A stretch of 45,683 nt of DNA, from assembly GCA_022792295.1 (NCBI GenBank), contig JAAWAR010000056.1, forward strand, positions 1 to 45,683, in the 5' to 3' direction. Below are positions 31,997 to 40,821 of the stretch, in pieces. The notes beneath the pieces were generated by a model. That model ran no database searches. It was not told the origin of the DNA and worked only from the letters and a program-made list of their open reading frames with translations. Numbering within the stretch: the stretch's first letter is position 1; each line of letters opens with the position of its first letter. Both the position numbers and the translations under genes were made by a program. This DNA is from Lachnospiraceae bacterium (GTDB lineage: Bacteria > Bacillota > Clostridia > Lachnospirales > Lachnospiraceae).

Positions 31997-33610
31997 ATGA
32001 AACGAGTATTGATAAAAAACGGTACGGTTTATGATGGACTGGGAAGTCCCGGTGTGAAAGCAGATGTGCTTTTGGCAGACGGAAAAGTCGAACGGGTTGG
32101 GAGACTGGATGCAGCCGGGGCAAATGCGGATATGGTTATCGACGCGGCCGGAAAAACAGTTTGTCCGGGCTTCGTAGACATCCACAGACACTGCGACGCG
32201 AAGCCGCTAAACGATCCGAATTTTGGTGACCGTGAGCTTTTGCAGGGGATTACGACAACCGTGGTCGGAAACTGCGGCATCAGTTTAACGCCCTGTCCGG
32301 CGGATGATGCGCGAGCGAAAGAAATGTATGATTTTGACGAGGCAGTGCTTGGCCCGATAGCGCTTGATCTGCCGCGTACCTATGAAGCGTATCTAAAGGC
32401 GCTTAAAGAGACGAAACTCCCCTTGAACTTTGCGTCGATGGTCGGTACAGGCGCGGTGAAGATTACGGTCAAGGGCTTTTCCGATACGCCCTATACAAAA
32501 GAGGAGCTTACGGAGGCCAGGGACCTGATCGCGGATGCCATGAAACGCGGCGCAGCAGGAATCTCCCTGGGAATCATGTATCTTCCGGAATGTTATTCGA
32601 AGACGGATGAATTTGCCTATATCCTGAAGCCGGTCGGCGAATACGGGCGTGTAATTACGACGCATATCCGCGGTGAGGGCGACAGCATGGTAGAGAGCGT
32701 GCAAGAGGTCATTGAGATCGCCAAAAAGGCAGGCTGTGCGCTGGAGATCAGCCATTTTAAGAGCTGCGGGATTCATAACTGGAGAAAGGACATTCACAGA
32801 GCAGTAGAGCTGATTGAAAAAGCCCGGGCCAAAGGGCAGGATGTGACCTGTGATTTTTATCCCTATGAGGGCGGAAGCACGGCGCTTACGACAATGCTGC
32901 CTCCTGTTTTTGTGCGTGGGGACATGACACGTGCGTTAAAGGCGCTGGGGACTGAAAAAGGGGTTGCAGAGTTCAGGCGTTTAAGCCGCGTTCCTTATGA
33001 CGACTGGGACAATTTCTGCGTGACATTAGGCTGGGAGCGTATTATAATAAGCGGTGTATGTACGCCTAAATTCGTTCCGATGCTCGGAATGACCGTGACG
33101 GAGGCGGCTGAAAAATTCGGCTATGCGGATGCGGAAAGCCTGGCGGCTGATCTGATGCATACCGAGGACGGAAAGACAGCGATCATCAACATGAGCATGT
33201 GTCAGGATGATATTGATTTTGTCGCGAAGCTGCCGTACAGCAACGTGATTTCGGATGCGATCTATGCCGATACCGATACGCCTCATCCGCGGATGTACGG
33301 TGCGTTTCCGAAGATTATCCGTGAATATGTAAGAGAACGCGGCCTTTATACGATGGAGGAGGCGATCCATAAGATGACCGGACAGCCGGCCGCCCGCATG
33401 AAGCTTACAGGGCGGGGAACGCTCACGGAGGGAAGCTTTGCGGATGTGCTGATCTTTGATCCGGCCGAATTTTGTGATCACGCGACATTTACGGACCCGG
33501 CGAGGCCGGCGACGGGCCTTTCGTATCTGTTTTTAAACGGCGAAATGGTCATTGAAAAGGGAAAACGTCTGCCCGAGTCGCGGTACGGAGTCTGTATTCT
33601 GGCAGAATGA
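31997..33610 (+). CDS. N-acyl-D-amino-acid deacylase family amidohydrolase
   Basis: A 537-residue amidohydrolase of the D-aminoacylase group, which removes acyl groups from N-acyl-D-amino acids. FVDIHRHCD gives metal ligands H63 and H65, and GNCGIS the metal cysteine C93. THIRGEGD and EISHFK supply the later histidines, and SDAIYADTDTPHPRMYG holds the catalytic aspartate and substrate loop. Length is close to D-aminoacylase. GGAG lies upstream of the ATG. With RidA and a D-specific PLP enzyme following, the substrate may be an N-acylated D-amino acid, including an N-acetyl amino-sugar acid (inference). Confidence 0.9.
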   Translation: MKRVLIKNGTVYDGLGSPGVKADVLLADGKVERVGRLDAAGANADMVIDAAGKTVCPGFVDIHRHCDAKPLNDPNFGDRELLQGITTTVVGNCGISLTPCPADDARAKEMYDFDEAVLGPIALDLPRTYEAYLKALKETKLPLNFASMVGTGAVKITVKGFSDTPYTKEELTEARDLIADAMKRGAAGISLGIMYLPECYSKTDEFAYILKPVGEYGRVITTHIRGEGDSMVESVQEVIEIAKKAGCALEISHFKSCGIHNWRKDIHRAVELIEKARAKGQDVTCDFYPYEGGSTALTTMLPPVFVRGDMTRALKALGTEKGVAEFRRLSRVPYDDWDNFCVTLGWERIIISGVCTPKFVPMLGMTVTEAAEKFGYADAESLAADLMHTEDGKTAIINMSMCQDDIDFVAKLPYSNVISDAIYADTDTPHPRMYGAFPKIIREYVRERGLYTMEEAIHKMTGQPAARMKLTGRGTLTEGSFADVLIFDPAEFCDHATFTDPARPATGLSYLFLNGEMVIEKGKRLPESRYGVCILAE

Positions 33611-33726
33611 GGGACGCGGCAACCGGCCGGGCAGGCATGCGTATCCGCTGTGCAGACAACGCAAATGCGTAAAAAACGGATAAAAATCCGATTAAGAAAA
33701 GAAAATCTAAAGGAGGAATATTTATT

Positions 33727-34194
33727 ATGGCAAACGTATATGACAAGCTGAAAGAAAAGGGAATCACATTACCGGCACCGCCGCCGAAAGGAGGCGTTTA
33801 CACACCGGTACAGGAGTTCGGTGACCACCTGCTTTACTGCAGCGGATGCGGCCCGGATCTCGGAAACGGCAATACGGTGCTTGGAAAGCTTGGCAGGGAC
33901 TTGACCGTTGAGGAGGGGCAGAAGGCGGCCTACAACTGTATGCTGAATCTTCTGGCAAATCTGGACGCAAAGCTCGGGGACTTAAACCGGATTAAGCGTT
34001 TCGTAAAGGTTCTGGCCTTTGTCAACAGCGCCGATGATTTTGACAAGCAGCCGATGGTTGTAAATGGCGGCTCGAATCTGATTTTTGAGCTGTTCGGCGA
34101 GGAAAAGGGACTTCCGGCCCGCACGGCGATCGGGACAAACGCGACGCCGGGCAACATTGCCTGCGAGATTGAGATGCTTGTAGAATATGAATAA
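33727..34194 (+). CDS. RidA/YjgF-family enamine/imine deaminase
   Basis: A 155-residue RidA-like protein, somewhat longer than the 130-residue classic form because of an N-terminal extension (about 25 residues, LPAPPPKGGVYTPVQEFGDH). GCGPDLGNGN and the C-terminal PARTAIGTNATPGNIACEIE match the family; the arginine in PARTAIG corresponds to the conserved RidA arginine. RidA hydrolyses reactive enamines and imines made by PLP dehydratases. AAAGGAGG precedes the ATG. Its place directly before a PLP enzyme gene (17 bases) suggests a linked step. Confidence 0.9.
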   Translation: MANVYDKLKEKGITLPAPPPKGGVYTPVQEFGDHLLYCSGCGPDLGNGNTVLGKLGRDLTVEEGQKAAYNCMLNLLANLDAKLGDLNRIKRFVKVLAFVNSADDFDKQPMVVNGGSNLIFELFGEEKGLPARTAIGTNATPGNIACEIEMLVEYE

Positions 34195-34211
34195 ATCGGG
34201 AGGACACCCCC

Positions 34212-35327
34212 TTGCAATACGAATATTCGTTTGAGGGACAGGAGAGGATCCCGTCCCCACAGCTGATCTGCTATCAGGATGCGATCGAGAGTAACCTGAA
34301 GCATATGATTGTACTGTCACACGGGGCCGAAAAACTTTGGCCCCATGTGAAGACACATAAAATGATAGAGGTTGTGAAGCTGGCGATCTGCCATGGGATC
34401 ACAAGCTTTAAATGTGCGACAATCGCAGAGGCCGAAATGTGCGGTATGGCAGAGGCAGAGAAGGTTCTGCTCTCGTATCCGCTTCTGGGACCGAATGTGG
34501 AGCGCTTTTTTTCACTTATGAAACACTTCCCCAAGACAAAGTTTTATGCGATGGAGGATGATTTTGTAGCGGTCTGCGCCTTGAGCGACGCGGCTGTCAA
34601 GGGAGGCGTTACGGTTTCCTTGCTTATGGATGTGGATCTCGGGCAGGACCGGACGGGGATGGCAATGGATAAGGCTGCGGATGCCTATGAGGAATGGACA
34701 AGGCTTCCGGGAATTTGTATGGCCGGCCTGCACTGCTATGACGGACACCGGCACGAATCGGATCCCAATGAGCGGCTATCGCTTGTCGCGGCCGAGGATG
34801 AGGGCGTAAAAAAACTGAAAAAAACGCTTTCGGAACGCGGGCTGGCCTGCGAGTTTGTAATTCTTGGCGGGACACCTTCGTTCCCATGCCATGTAGAACA
34901 GATGCCGGATGATTTTTATAGCCCGGGGACGTGTGTACTGTGGGATTTTGGATATGATAAGGCGTATCCGGATCTTGCGTTTACGCCGGCGGCAGCCGTT
35001 TTGGTCCGTGTCGTGAGCCGGAGAGGGGATGACCGGATGACGCTTGACCTGGGAACCAAGGCGGTTGCGAGCGATCCTTTAGGAGAACGTGCGTCGCTTG
35101 TGGGCTTTGAGGATGCGGTTACGGTCTTGCAGAATGAGGAGCATTGGGTGGTGCGTGTGCCCAAAAAGAAGGGAAGAACACTGCCGCCTGTGGGGACGGT
35201 GCTGTTTGCGATCCCTGCACATGTCTGCCCGACCAGCGCGCTGTATCCGGAGGCCTGTGTTGTGGAGAACGGTAAATGGACCGGAACGTGGAAGGTGACG
35301 GCAAGGGACAGAAAAATTACGATTTAA
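34212..35327 (+). CDS. D-threonine aldolase / D-serine dehydratase-fold PLP enzyme
   Basis: A 371-residue fold-type III (alanine racemase-like) PLP enzyme. LWPHVKTHK near residue 47 carries the lysine that binds PLP. LMDVDLGQDRTG and GLHCYDGHRH are conserved, and PAHVCPTSAL near 338 provides the His/Cys metal site of this group. Relatives include low-specificity D-threonine aldolase, D-serine dehydratase (DSD1) and 3-hydroxy-D-aspartate aldolase. A dehydratase acting on D-glucosaminate-like acids is also possible given the neighbours (inference). The start is TTG at 34212 with GGGAGG 8 bases upstream. Confidence 0.87.
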   Translation: MQYEYSFEGQERIPSPQLICYQDAIESNLKHMIVLSHGAEKLWPHVKTHKMIEVVKLAICHGITSFKCATIAEAEMCGMAEAEKVLLSYPLLGPNVERFFSLMKHFPKTKFYAMEDDFVAVCALSDAAVKGGVTVSLLMDVDLGQDRTGMAMDKAADAYEEWTRLPGICMAGLHCYDGHRHESDPNERLSLVAAEDEGVKKLKKTLSERGLACEFVILGGTPSFPCHVEQMPDDFYSPGTCVLWDFGYDKAYPDLAFTPAAAVLVRVVSRRGDDRMTLDLGTKAVASDPLGERASLVGFEDAVTVLQNEEHWVVRVPKKKGRTLPPVGTVLFAIPAHVCPTSALYPEACVVENGKWTGTWKVTARDRKITI

Positions 35328-35351
35328 CGGCAGGTATGGGGGAAGGACACA

Positions 35352-36077
35352 ATGGCAGAGAGGGAGCAGACGCTGGCCGAGAAGGCGGCTGACCGGATCA
35401 TTGAAAACATCAGGGAACGAGGTCTGGGACCGGGGGATAAGATCGGGACCGAGATGGAGCTGACCGACGCACTGGGTGTGAGCCGAAGTACGGTGCGTGA
35501 GGCGATCCGACTTCTTGTCTCGCGAAACGTTCTGGAATCCCGCCATGGCTCGGGAACCTATGTATCCGAGAAAAAGGGCGTGGCAGATGACCCGCTTGGG
35601 TTGAATCTTCTTCATGACCAGGTCAAGCTGGCCTGGGATCTTTTGGAGGTCCGTTATCTTTTGGAACCGCAGCTTGCCTACGCAGCGGCGCTCAACGCGA
35701 CCGACGAACAGCTTGCAGAGCTGAAAAAGATCTGCGACCAAATGGACAGCCTGTCGGCATCCGGTCAAAAACGTCTGGATGTGGACATTCGATTCCACAT
35801 GGCGATTCTCGAGGCGAGCCGGAACCTGGTGGCCTCAAATCTGTATCCGATTCTTGAAAAGGCTGTGGAAATGTTCATCCATTATACACAGAGAGAATAC
35901 GAGCCGGAATCTGTGGCGACGCATCGGGACATTTTGGAGGCGCTCACGCATCGGGACCCGGATTGGTCAAAGGATATGATGCGGATGCATCTGGAACTGA
36001 ACCGCCAGTTATTAAGGCGTGCGGCTTTAAAAAATGGCGAGAATCTGAATTCCCTGAAAGGAGGACGTATATGTTAA
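35352..36077 (+). CDS. GntR-family regulator, FadR/FCD branch
   Basis: A 241-residue repressor-type regulator. Residues about 8-75 form the winged helix domain (GDKIGTEMELTDALGVSRST then VREAIRLL is the recognition region). The rest is an all-helical FCD domain: LLEVRYLLEPQLA, DVDIRFHMAILEAS and the histidines in ATHRDILEAL and MRMHLE, which bind a metal and a small carboxylate. Such regulators respond to sugar acids (DgoR, UxuR, ExuR) or other acids. It lies inside the plus-strand operon and is the candidate binder of the two TTGT-N3-ACAW sites upstream. The next gene overlaps its end by 7 bases. Confidence 0.92.
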   Translation: MAEREQTLAEKAADRIIENIRERGLGPGDKIGTEMELTDALGVSRSTVREAIRLLVSRNVLESRHGSGTYVSEKKGVADDPLGLNLLHDQVKLAWDLLEVRYLLEPQLAYAAALNATDEQLAELKKICDQMDSLSASGQKRLDVDIRFHMAILEASRNLVASNLYPILEKAVEMFIHYTQREYEPESVATHRDILEALTHRDPDWSKDMMRMHLELNRQLLRRAALKNGENLNSLKGGRIC

Positions 36078-37855
36078 GAAGCCAGGAAATGCGTAAGCTG
36101 GCGCCGGAGATGGACCCGCTTCGGATGGGAATGGGCTGGAAGAAGGAGGAGCTGGGGATTCCGCAGATTTTAATCGAGAGCACCTACGGAAACAGTCATC
36201 CGGGATCCAGCCATCTGGACGGCTTTGTGGAGCAGGCCGTGAAGGCCGTAGACGCAAACGGCGGCAAGGCGGCCCGCTACTTTGCGACCGATATGTGCGA
36301 CGGCATGGCGCAGGGACATGACGGGATCAACTATTCTTTGGCACACCGAGACGCGATCGTAAATCTTGTGGAAGCCCAGGCAAATGCGACGACCTTTGAC
36401 GGCGGAGTCTTTATCGCCAGCTGTGACAAGGCGGTTCCGGCGATGCTCATGAGCATCGGCCGTTTAAAAGAGATGAGTGCAATCGTTGTAACCGGCGGTG
36501 TCATGGAGGCGACCGCTGTGGTTCCGGAATATGTGGAGAATGATCCGGGCTGTGCGATCAACGAGCTCCTGACTCTGGAGCAGATCGGAAAGTTCAGCGC
36601 CCAGTATGAACGCGGAGAAATTCCGGAGGAACAGCTTACCTATTATAAGCAGCATGCATGCCCAAGCTGCGGCGCATGTTCGTTTATGGGAACGGCCTCG
36701 ACGATGCAGGTCATGGCCGAGGCGCTAGGGCTTATGCTGCCGGGTACGGCTCTGATGCCAGCAACGGCTCCTGAGCTTTTAGAGGCGGCCTATGATGCCG
36801 GAAAGCAGCTCATGGAGCTTGTTGGGCAGGGAATTACGGCTGCGGACATTGTAACCTTAAAGAGCTTTGAGAATGCAATCATGGTCCATGCGGCAATCTC
36901 CGGATCGACCAATGCCGTTATGCATATTCCGGCGATCGCACATGAATTCGGGATCGAGATAGATGCGGATACGTTCGACCGGATGCATCGCGGCGCGCAC
37001 TACCTTTTAAATATCCGTCCGGCAGGCGACTGGCCGGCGCAGTATTTCTACTATGCAGGCGGAGTCCCGCGGGTCATGGAGGAGATTAAGGACATGCTTC
37101 ATCTCGATGTCATGACCGTCACGGGAAAGACGCTCGGGGAGAATCTGGAGGAATTAAAGAAAAACGGCTTCTATGAACATTGTGACGGGCTTTTGAAAAA
37201 GATGAGCGGTGTAGTCGGCAGAGAAATCAGGCGGACAGATATTATCCGCGATTTCGCCCATGCGATCGGGACCGACGGTAGCATTGCGATTCTGAAAGGA
37301 AATCTGGCCCCCGAGGGCGCGGTGATCAAGCATACGGCCTGTCCGAAAAATATGTTTAAAGCAGTTTTGAACGCGAGGCCGTATGACAGCGAGGAGGAGG
37401 CCATCGACGCGATTCTCCACGGACGCGTAAAGCCGGGGGATGCGGTCTTTATCCGCTACGAGGGCCCGCGCGGCAGCGGCATGCCGGAGATGTTTTACAC
37501 CGGCGAGGCCATCTGCTCCGATCCGAAGCTTGCGGCGAGCGTAGCGCTCATCACGGATGGACGATTCTCTGGCGCATCCCGCGGCCCCGTAGTCGGCCAT
37601 GTTTCTCCCGAGGCGGCAGCAGGCGGCCCAATCGCGCTTGTCGAGGAGGGCGACTTGATCCAGCTTGACGTGGAGAACCGCGTTCTTGCGATCGTGGGGA
37701 TTGCGGGAGGGGAGAAGACGCCCGAGGAAATCGAGGCCGTGCTCAAGGAACGGAAGAAGAACTGGAAGGGCTTTACGAGCAAGTACCAGAGGGGCCTTTT
37801 AAAACTGTTTGCCCAGCACGCGGTCAGCGCGATGAAGGGTGCGTATATGGAATAA
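36071..37855 (+). CDS. IlvD/Edd-family sugar acid dehydratase
   Basis: A 594-residue iron-sulfur dehydratase of the IlvD/Edd family. Cluster cysteines are visible in FIASCDKAVPAML and [33 protein letters not shown] is the family signature with the catalytic serine. It is clearly different from the IlvD at 42407-44053 (548 residues, [11 protein letters not shown]), and its context points to a sugar acid such as xylonate, gluconate or galactonate rather than dihydroxyvalerate. The product would be a 2-keto-3-deoxy acid, which the kinase and aldolase on the minus arm could use if it is a hexonate. The ATG at 36071 has AAAGGAGG 6 bases upstream; a longer reading overlaps the GntR gene. Confidence 0.88.
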   Translation: MLRSQEMRKLAPEMDPLRMGMGWKKEELGIPQILIESTYGNSHPGSSHLDGFVEQAVKAVDANGGKAARYFATDMCDGMAQGHDGINYSLAHRDAIVNLVEAQANATTFDGGVFIASCDKAVPAMLMSIGRLKEMSAIVVTGGVMEATAVVPEYVENDPGCAINELLTLEQIGKFSAQYERGEIPEEQLTYYKQHACPSCGACSFMGTASTMQVMAEALGLMLPGTALMPATAPELLEAAYDAGKQLMELVGQGITAADIVTLKSFENAIMVHAAISGSTNAVMHIPAIAHEFGIEIDADTFDRMHRGAHYLLNIRPAGDWPAQYFYYAGGVPRVMEEIKDMLHLDVMTVTGKTLGENLEELKKNGFYEHCDGLLKKMSGVVGREIRRTDIIRDFAHAIGTDGSIAILKGNLAPEGAVIKHTACPKNMFKAVLNARPYDSEEEAIDAILHGRVKPGDAVFIRYEGPRGSGMPEMFYTGEAICSDPKLAASVALITDGRFSGASRGPVVGHVSPEAAAGGPIALVEEGDLIQLDVENRVLAIVGIAGGEKTPEEIEAVLKERKKNWKGFTSKYQRGLLKLFAQHAVSAMKGAYME

Positions 37856-37929
37856 GCGGGATTAAGGCCGTGCTCATTTACGCCCGATCAGTGAGCAGGC
37901 AGATCCCGAAGCAGATCGTGTCATAAAAG

Positions 37930-37965
37930 AAAGCGAAAGCGCCGGTCAGGACGCTTTCGCTTTTT
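37930..37965 (+). terminator. Terminator of the symporter-dehydratase operon
   Basis: AAGCGAAAGCG and CGCTTTCGCTT form a perfect 11-bp stem with a 10-base loop, followed by TTT. Confidence 0.85.
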
Positions 37966-37989
37966 CGCAGGATAAAAAGGGGGGAGAAC

Positions 37990-38766
37990 ATGAAACTCAT
38001 CATTTCGCCGGCCAAGCGGATGGAGGAGTGCGACGACCTGTTTGAGGCAGGCGGATTTCCGGTGTATCTTTCGCAGGCGCAGGCGCTGTGCGGACGGTTG
38101 AGAGAGATGACAAAGGAGGAGCTCCAGAAGCTGTTCGGGGCGAATGATAAAATCACACATGAGAATTTCCTGCGGTATCAGCGCATGAATCTTACCCGGG
38201 CGCGGACACCGGCGCTCCTTGCGTACATAGGGATTCAGTACCAATACATGGCCCCGAAGCTGTTTTCCGAAAGACAGTGGGACTATGTGCGGGAGCATCT
38301 GCGTATTTTGAGCGGGCTCTACGGGATCCTTAAGCCGGACGACAGGGTGACGCCGTACCGGCTGGAGATGCAGGCGAAACTTTCGATGGGAGAAAAGCGG
38401 GATCTGTATGCGTTCTGGGGCGATTTTTTATATCGGGAGCTGACAAAAGGGCAGCAGCCCGGCAAGGAGACCGTAATCGTAAATCTGGCCTCCGTGGAGT
38501 ACAGCAGGGCTGTGGAGCCCTATCTTGCGCCCGGCGTGCGGTTCGTGACCTGTGTGTTCGGGACGCTAAAGGACGGCAGTGTGAAGGTAAAGGCAACCGA
38601 AGCGAAGATGGCCCGCGGGGAAATGGTACGATTCCTGGCCGAACGGGAGGCCAAAGAGCCGCAGACGTTAAAGGAGTTTGACCGGCTGGGATACCGGTAT
38701 GAGCCGGAGCGGTCAAAGCCGGATTTGTTTGTGTTTGTGAAAGGAAAGGACCACATCCGGAATTAA
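37990..38766 (+). CDS. yaaA: YaaA-family peroxide stress protein
   Basis: A 258-residue YaaA (DUF328/UPF0246) protein. MKLIISPAKRM is the usual start; LSGLYGILKPDDRVTPYRLE then MQAKL and VNLASVEYSRAV are the family signatures. In E. coli YaaA lowers free iron during peroxide stress and binds DNA. GGGGGGAG precedes the ATG. It stands alone after a strong terminator and before the ilv leader. Confidence 0.93.
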   Translation: MKLIISPAKRMEECDDLFEAGGFPVYLSQAQALCGRLREMTKEELQKLFGANDKITHENFLRYQRMNLTRARTPALLAYIGIQYQYMAPKLFSERQWDYVREHLRILSGLYGILKPDDRVTPYRLEMQAKLSMGEKRDLYAFWGDFLYRELTKGQQPGKETVIVNLASVEYSRAVEPYLAPGVRFVTCVFGTLKDGSVKVKATEAKMARGEMVRFLAEREAKEPQTLKEFDRLGYRYEPERSKPDLFVFVKGKDHIRN

Positions 38767-38830
38767 TCTGACAGAGGCCGGCAAGATCAAAGAATAACCG
38801 GAGGCTATGGCAAACATGAAAAGAAAATAC

Positions 38831-38858
38831 TTGCTTTTTTTTTCGAACAATGTATAAT
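38831..38858 (+). promoter_or_regulatory. Promoter of the ilv operon
   Basis: TTGCTT, 16 bases, TATAAT. It gives a leader of about 265 bases before ilvB that holds the leader peptide and an attenuator hairpin. Confidence 0.68.
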
Positions 38859-38914
38859 AGGATGCAAAGTTAGATGCGAATTTTGAAAAAATGGGGAAGG
38901 GAGAACGCAGGTAC

Positions 38915-39019
38915 ATGGCATATTTGATTCTGGCTGTTGTCGTGATTCGAATTATTGTCAGCATTATCGTCGTGGGCGGGAATGCTTATTTGCGTTGTGC
39001 TGAACCAAAGAGGATCTGA
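38915..39019 (+). CDS. Branched-chain leader peptide of the ilv operon
   Basis: A 34-residue open frame starting MAYLILAVVV and continuing IRIIVSIIVVGGNAYLRC. Residues 4-20 contain 14 Leu/Ile/Val of 17, the composition expected of an attenuation leader sensing charged branched-chain tRNAs. GAAGGGAG lies upstream of the ATG. The stop is 36 bases before a terminator-like hairpin, itself 44 bases before ilvB. A small membrane peptide would also be hydrophobic, but the position before ilvB and the hairpin favour a leader. It is too short for most gene callers. Confidence 0.75.
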   Translation: MAYLILAVVVIRIIVSIIVVGGNAYLRCAEPKRI

Positions 39020-39055
39020 CTGTGACATGCCGAACATGGAGCGGAATGAAATGGA

Positions 39056-39084
39056 GCCTTGCAGCACGCGCTGCGAGGCTTTTT
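39056..39084 (+). terminator. Attenuator hairpin before ilvB
   Basis: GCCTTGCAGC, ACGC, GCTGCGAGGC, then TTTTT: a 10-bp stem with one G-T pair and a T run, 44 bases before the ilvB start. With the leader peptide it forms a classic attenuation layout. I did not identify the competing antiterminator pairing. Confidence 0.78.
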
Positions 39085-39128
39085 GGATGGTGCGTCCGTC
39101 GCACACGATTTATCGAAGGAGCAGACAT

Positions 39129-40790
39129 ATGAAAATGAGTGGTTCACGAATACTGGTGGAGGAGCTGATCCGCCAGGGTGTGGAGGTGATTTTCGGCTAT
39201 CCGGGCGGGGCCGTCCTAAATATCTACGACGAGCTTTACCTGGCCTCCGGACGGATCCGGCACGTCCTCTCGGCCCATGAGCAGGGGGCGGCCCATGCAG
39301 CCGACGGCTATGCAAGAGCCAGCGGGAAGACAGGTGTGGTTTTGGCGACGAGCGGCCCGGGGGCGACAAATCTTGTGACAGGGATTGCAAACGCGTATCT
39401 GGATTCGGTCCCGATGGTGGCAATTACCGGCAATGTGGCGGTGGAGAATCTCGGAAAGGACTCGTTCCAGGAGGTTGACATTGTCGGCATTACCCAGCCG
39501 ATTGTCAAGCATAATTTCATGGTGCGGGATGTACGGAAGCTGCAGCAGACGATCATAGAGGCGTTTGAGATCGCCAATACAGGGCGAAAGGGGCCGGTGC
39601 TCATTGATATTCCAAAGAATGTGCAGATTGAAGAATGCGAGTATGTGGAGAACCTGCGCGTTCCGTCCGTGATGAAGAAGCAGGAGACCTGCCTAAACGG
39701 GCTTTCCCAGTATTTGGACATGGTAAAGAAGGCAAAGAGGCCGTTTATTTATGCGGGGGGCGGCGTGCTGGCTTCGGGTGCAGAAAAGGAGGTCTTAGGG
39801 CTTGCCAGGCGCATAAACGCTCCGATCGGCCTGTCCATGATGGGGCTCACTTCGGTTCCGGCCTCCGATCCCTTAAACGTGGGGATGTGTGGTATGCATG
39901 GAAAATATGCTTCGATCAAGGCGCAGTCGGAGTGTGATTTCCTTCTGGCGGTCGGAGTCCGGTTCTCGGACCGTGCAACCGGAGACCTGGAAGAATATAC
40001 CAAGAAGTGCATGACGGTTCACATCGATATCGACCGCGCGGAAATCGGCAAAAATGTGAATCCCGATGTCAGCATGTGGGGCGATGTAAAACAAATCTTA
40101 GGCGAACTTTTAAAGGTAACACCAAAATGCCCTCATCCCGAGTGGCTTTCGCAGGTTGAGGAATATAAGAATGCGGCGGTGCTGCCGCCGGCAAAGGAAT
40201 TTGGGCCGCAGACGATTCTGGAGGAGGTTCACAGGCACACAGATTCCGATACGGTTGTCGCGACCGACGTGGGGCAGCATCAGATGTGGACCATGCAGTA
40301 TTTTAGCTTTGAAAAGCCCAAACGTCTTTTGACATCCGGCGGACTCGGGACAATGGGATATGGCCTAGGTGCGGCGATCGGCGGCTGCATTGCAAACGGC
40401 AGGAAGCGGACGGTCCTCATCACCGGGGACGGGAGCTTCGGCATGAACTTAAACGAGCTGGCAACCGCGGTCAGCCAGGAGCTTCCGCTTACAATCATCC
40501 TGATGAACAATGACGTCCTGGGAATGGTCAGACAGTGGCAGACCATTTTCTATGACTGCCATTACTCCAACACGGTCTTAGATCGCGCGACCGATTTCCC
40601 GGCGCTTGCGGAGGCGTTCGGCGCACGGGGCTTTGCGGCTTATACAATCACAGATCTGCAAAACGCTTTGGCCGCTGCGGACAAAGCCGTTGGGCCGGTA
40701 TTGATCGACTGCCACATTGACATGGATGAAAAGGTTCTCCCGATGATTCCGCCGGGACGCTCGGCCAGGGACATGATCGTTGAGGACTAA
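39129..40790 (+). CDS. ilvB: Acetolactate synthase large subunit
   Basis: A 553-residue thiamine diphosphate enzyme joining two pyruvates (or pyruvate and 2-ketobutyrate), the first shared step of valine, leucine and isoleucine synthesis. GYPGGAVLNIYDEL and SAHEQGAAHAADGYARASG include the catalytic glutamate, and ITGDGSFGMNLNELATA near the C-terminus is the ThDP-Mg motif. The start is ATG at 39129, 7 bases after AAGGAG; longer readings would run through the attenuator. ilvN follows 31 bases later. Confidence 0.96.
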   Translation: MKMSGSRILVEELIRQGVEVIFGYPGGAVLNIYDELYLASGRIRHVLSAHEQGAAHAADGYARASGKTGVVLATSGPGATNLVTGIANAYLDSVPMVAITGNVAVENLGKDSFQEVDIVGITQPIVKHNFMVRDVRKLQQTIIEAFEIANTGRKGPVLIDIPKNVQIEECEYVENLRVPSVMKKQETCLNGLSQYLDMVKKAKRPFIYAGGGVLASGAEKEVLGLARRINAPIGLSMMGLTSVPASDPLNVGMCGMHGKYASIKAQSECDFLLAVGVRFSDRATGDLEEYTKKCMTVHIDIDRAEIGKNVNPDVSMWGDVKQILGELLKVTPKCPHPEWLSQVEEYKNAAVLPPAKEFGPQTILEEVHRHTDSDTVVATDVGQHQMWTMQYFSFEKPKRLLTSGGLGTMGYGLGAAIGGCIANGRKRTVLITGDGSFGMNLNELATAVSQELPLTIILMNNDVLGMVRQWQTIFYDCHYSNTVLDRATDFPALAEAFGARGFAAYTITDLQNALAAADKAVGPVLIDCHIDMDEKVLPMIPPGRSARDMIVED

Positions 40791-40821
40791 AACGGGCGGC
40801 TATTGGAAAGGAAGGGAGACT

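Noticed and set aside
38766-39128. T-box riboswitch before ilvB
   Set aside because: No T-box core sequence is seen; a leader peptide and attenuator explain the leader better.
38955-39128. N-terminal extension of ilvB
   Set aside because: The extension crosses the attenuator hairpin, has no similarity to acetolactate synthase, and the ATG at 39129 has a good ribosome site.
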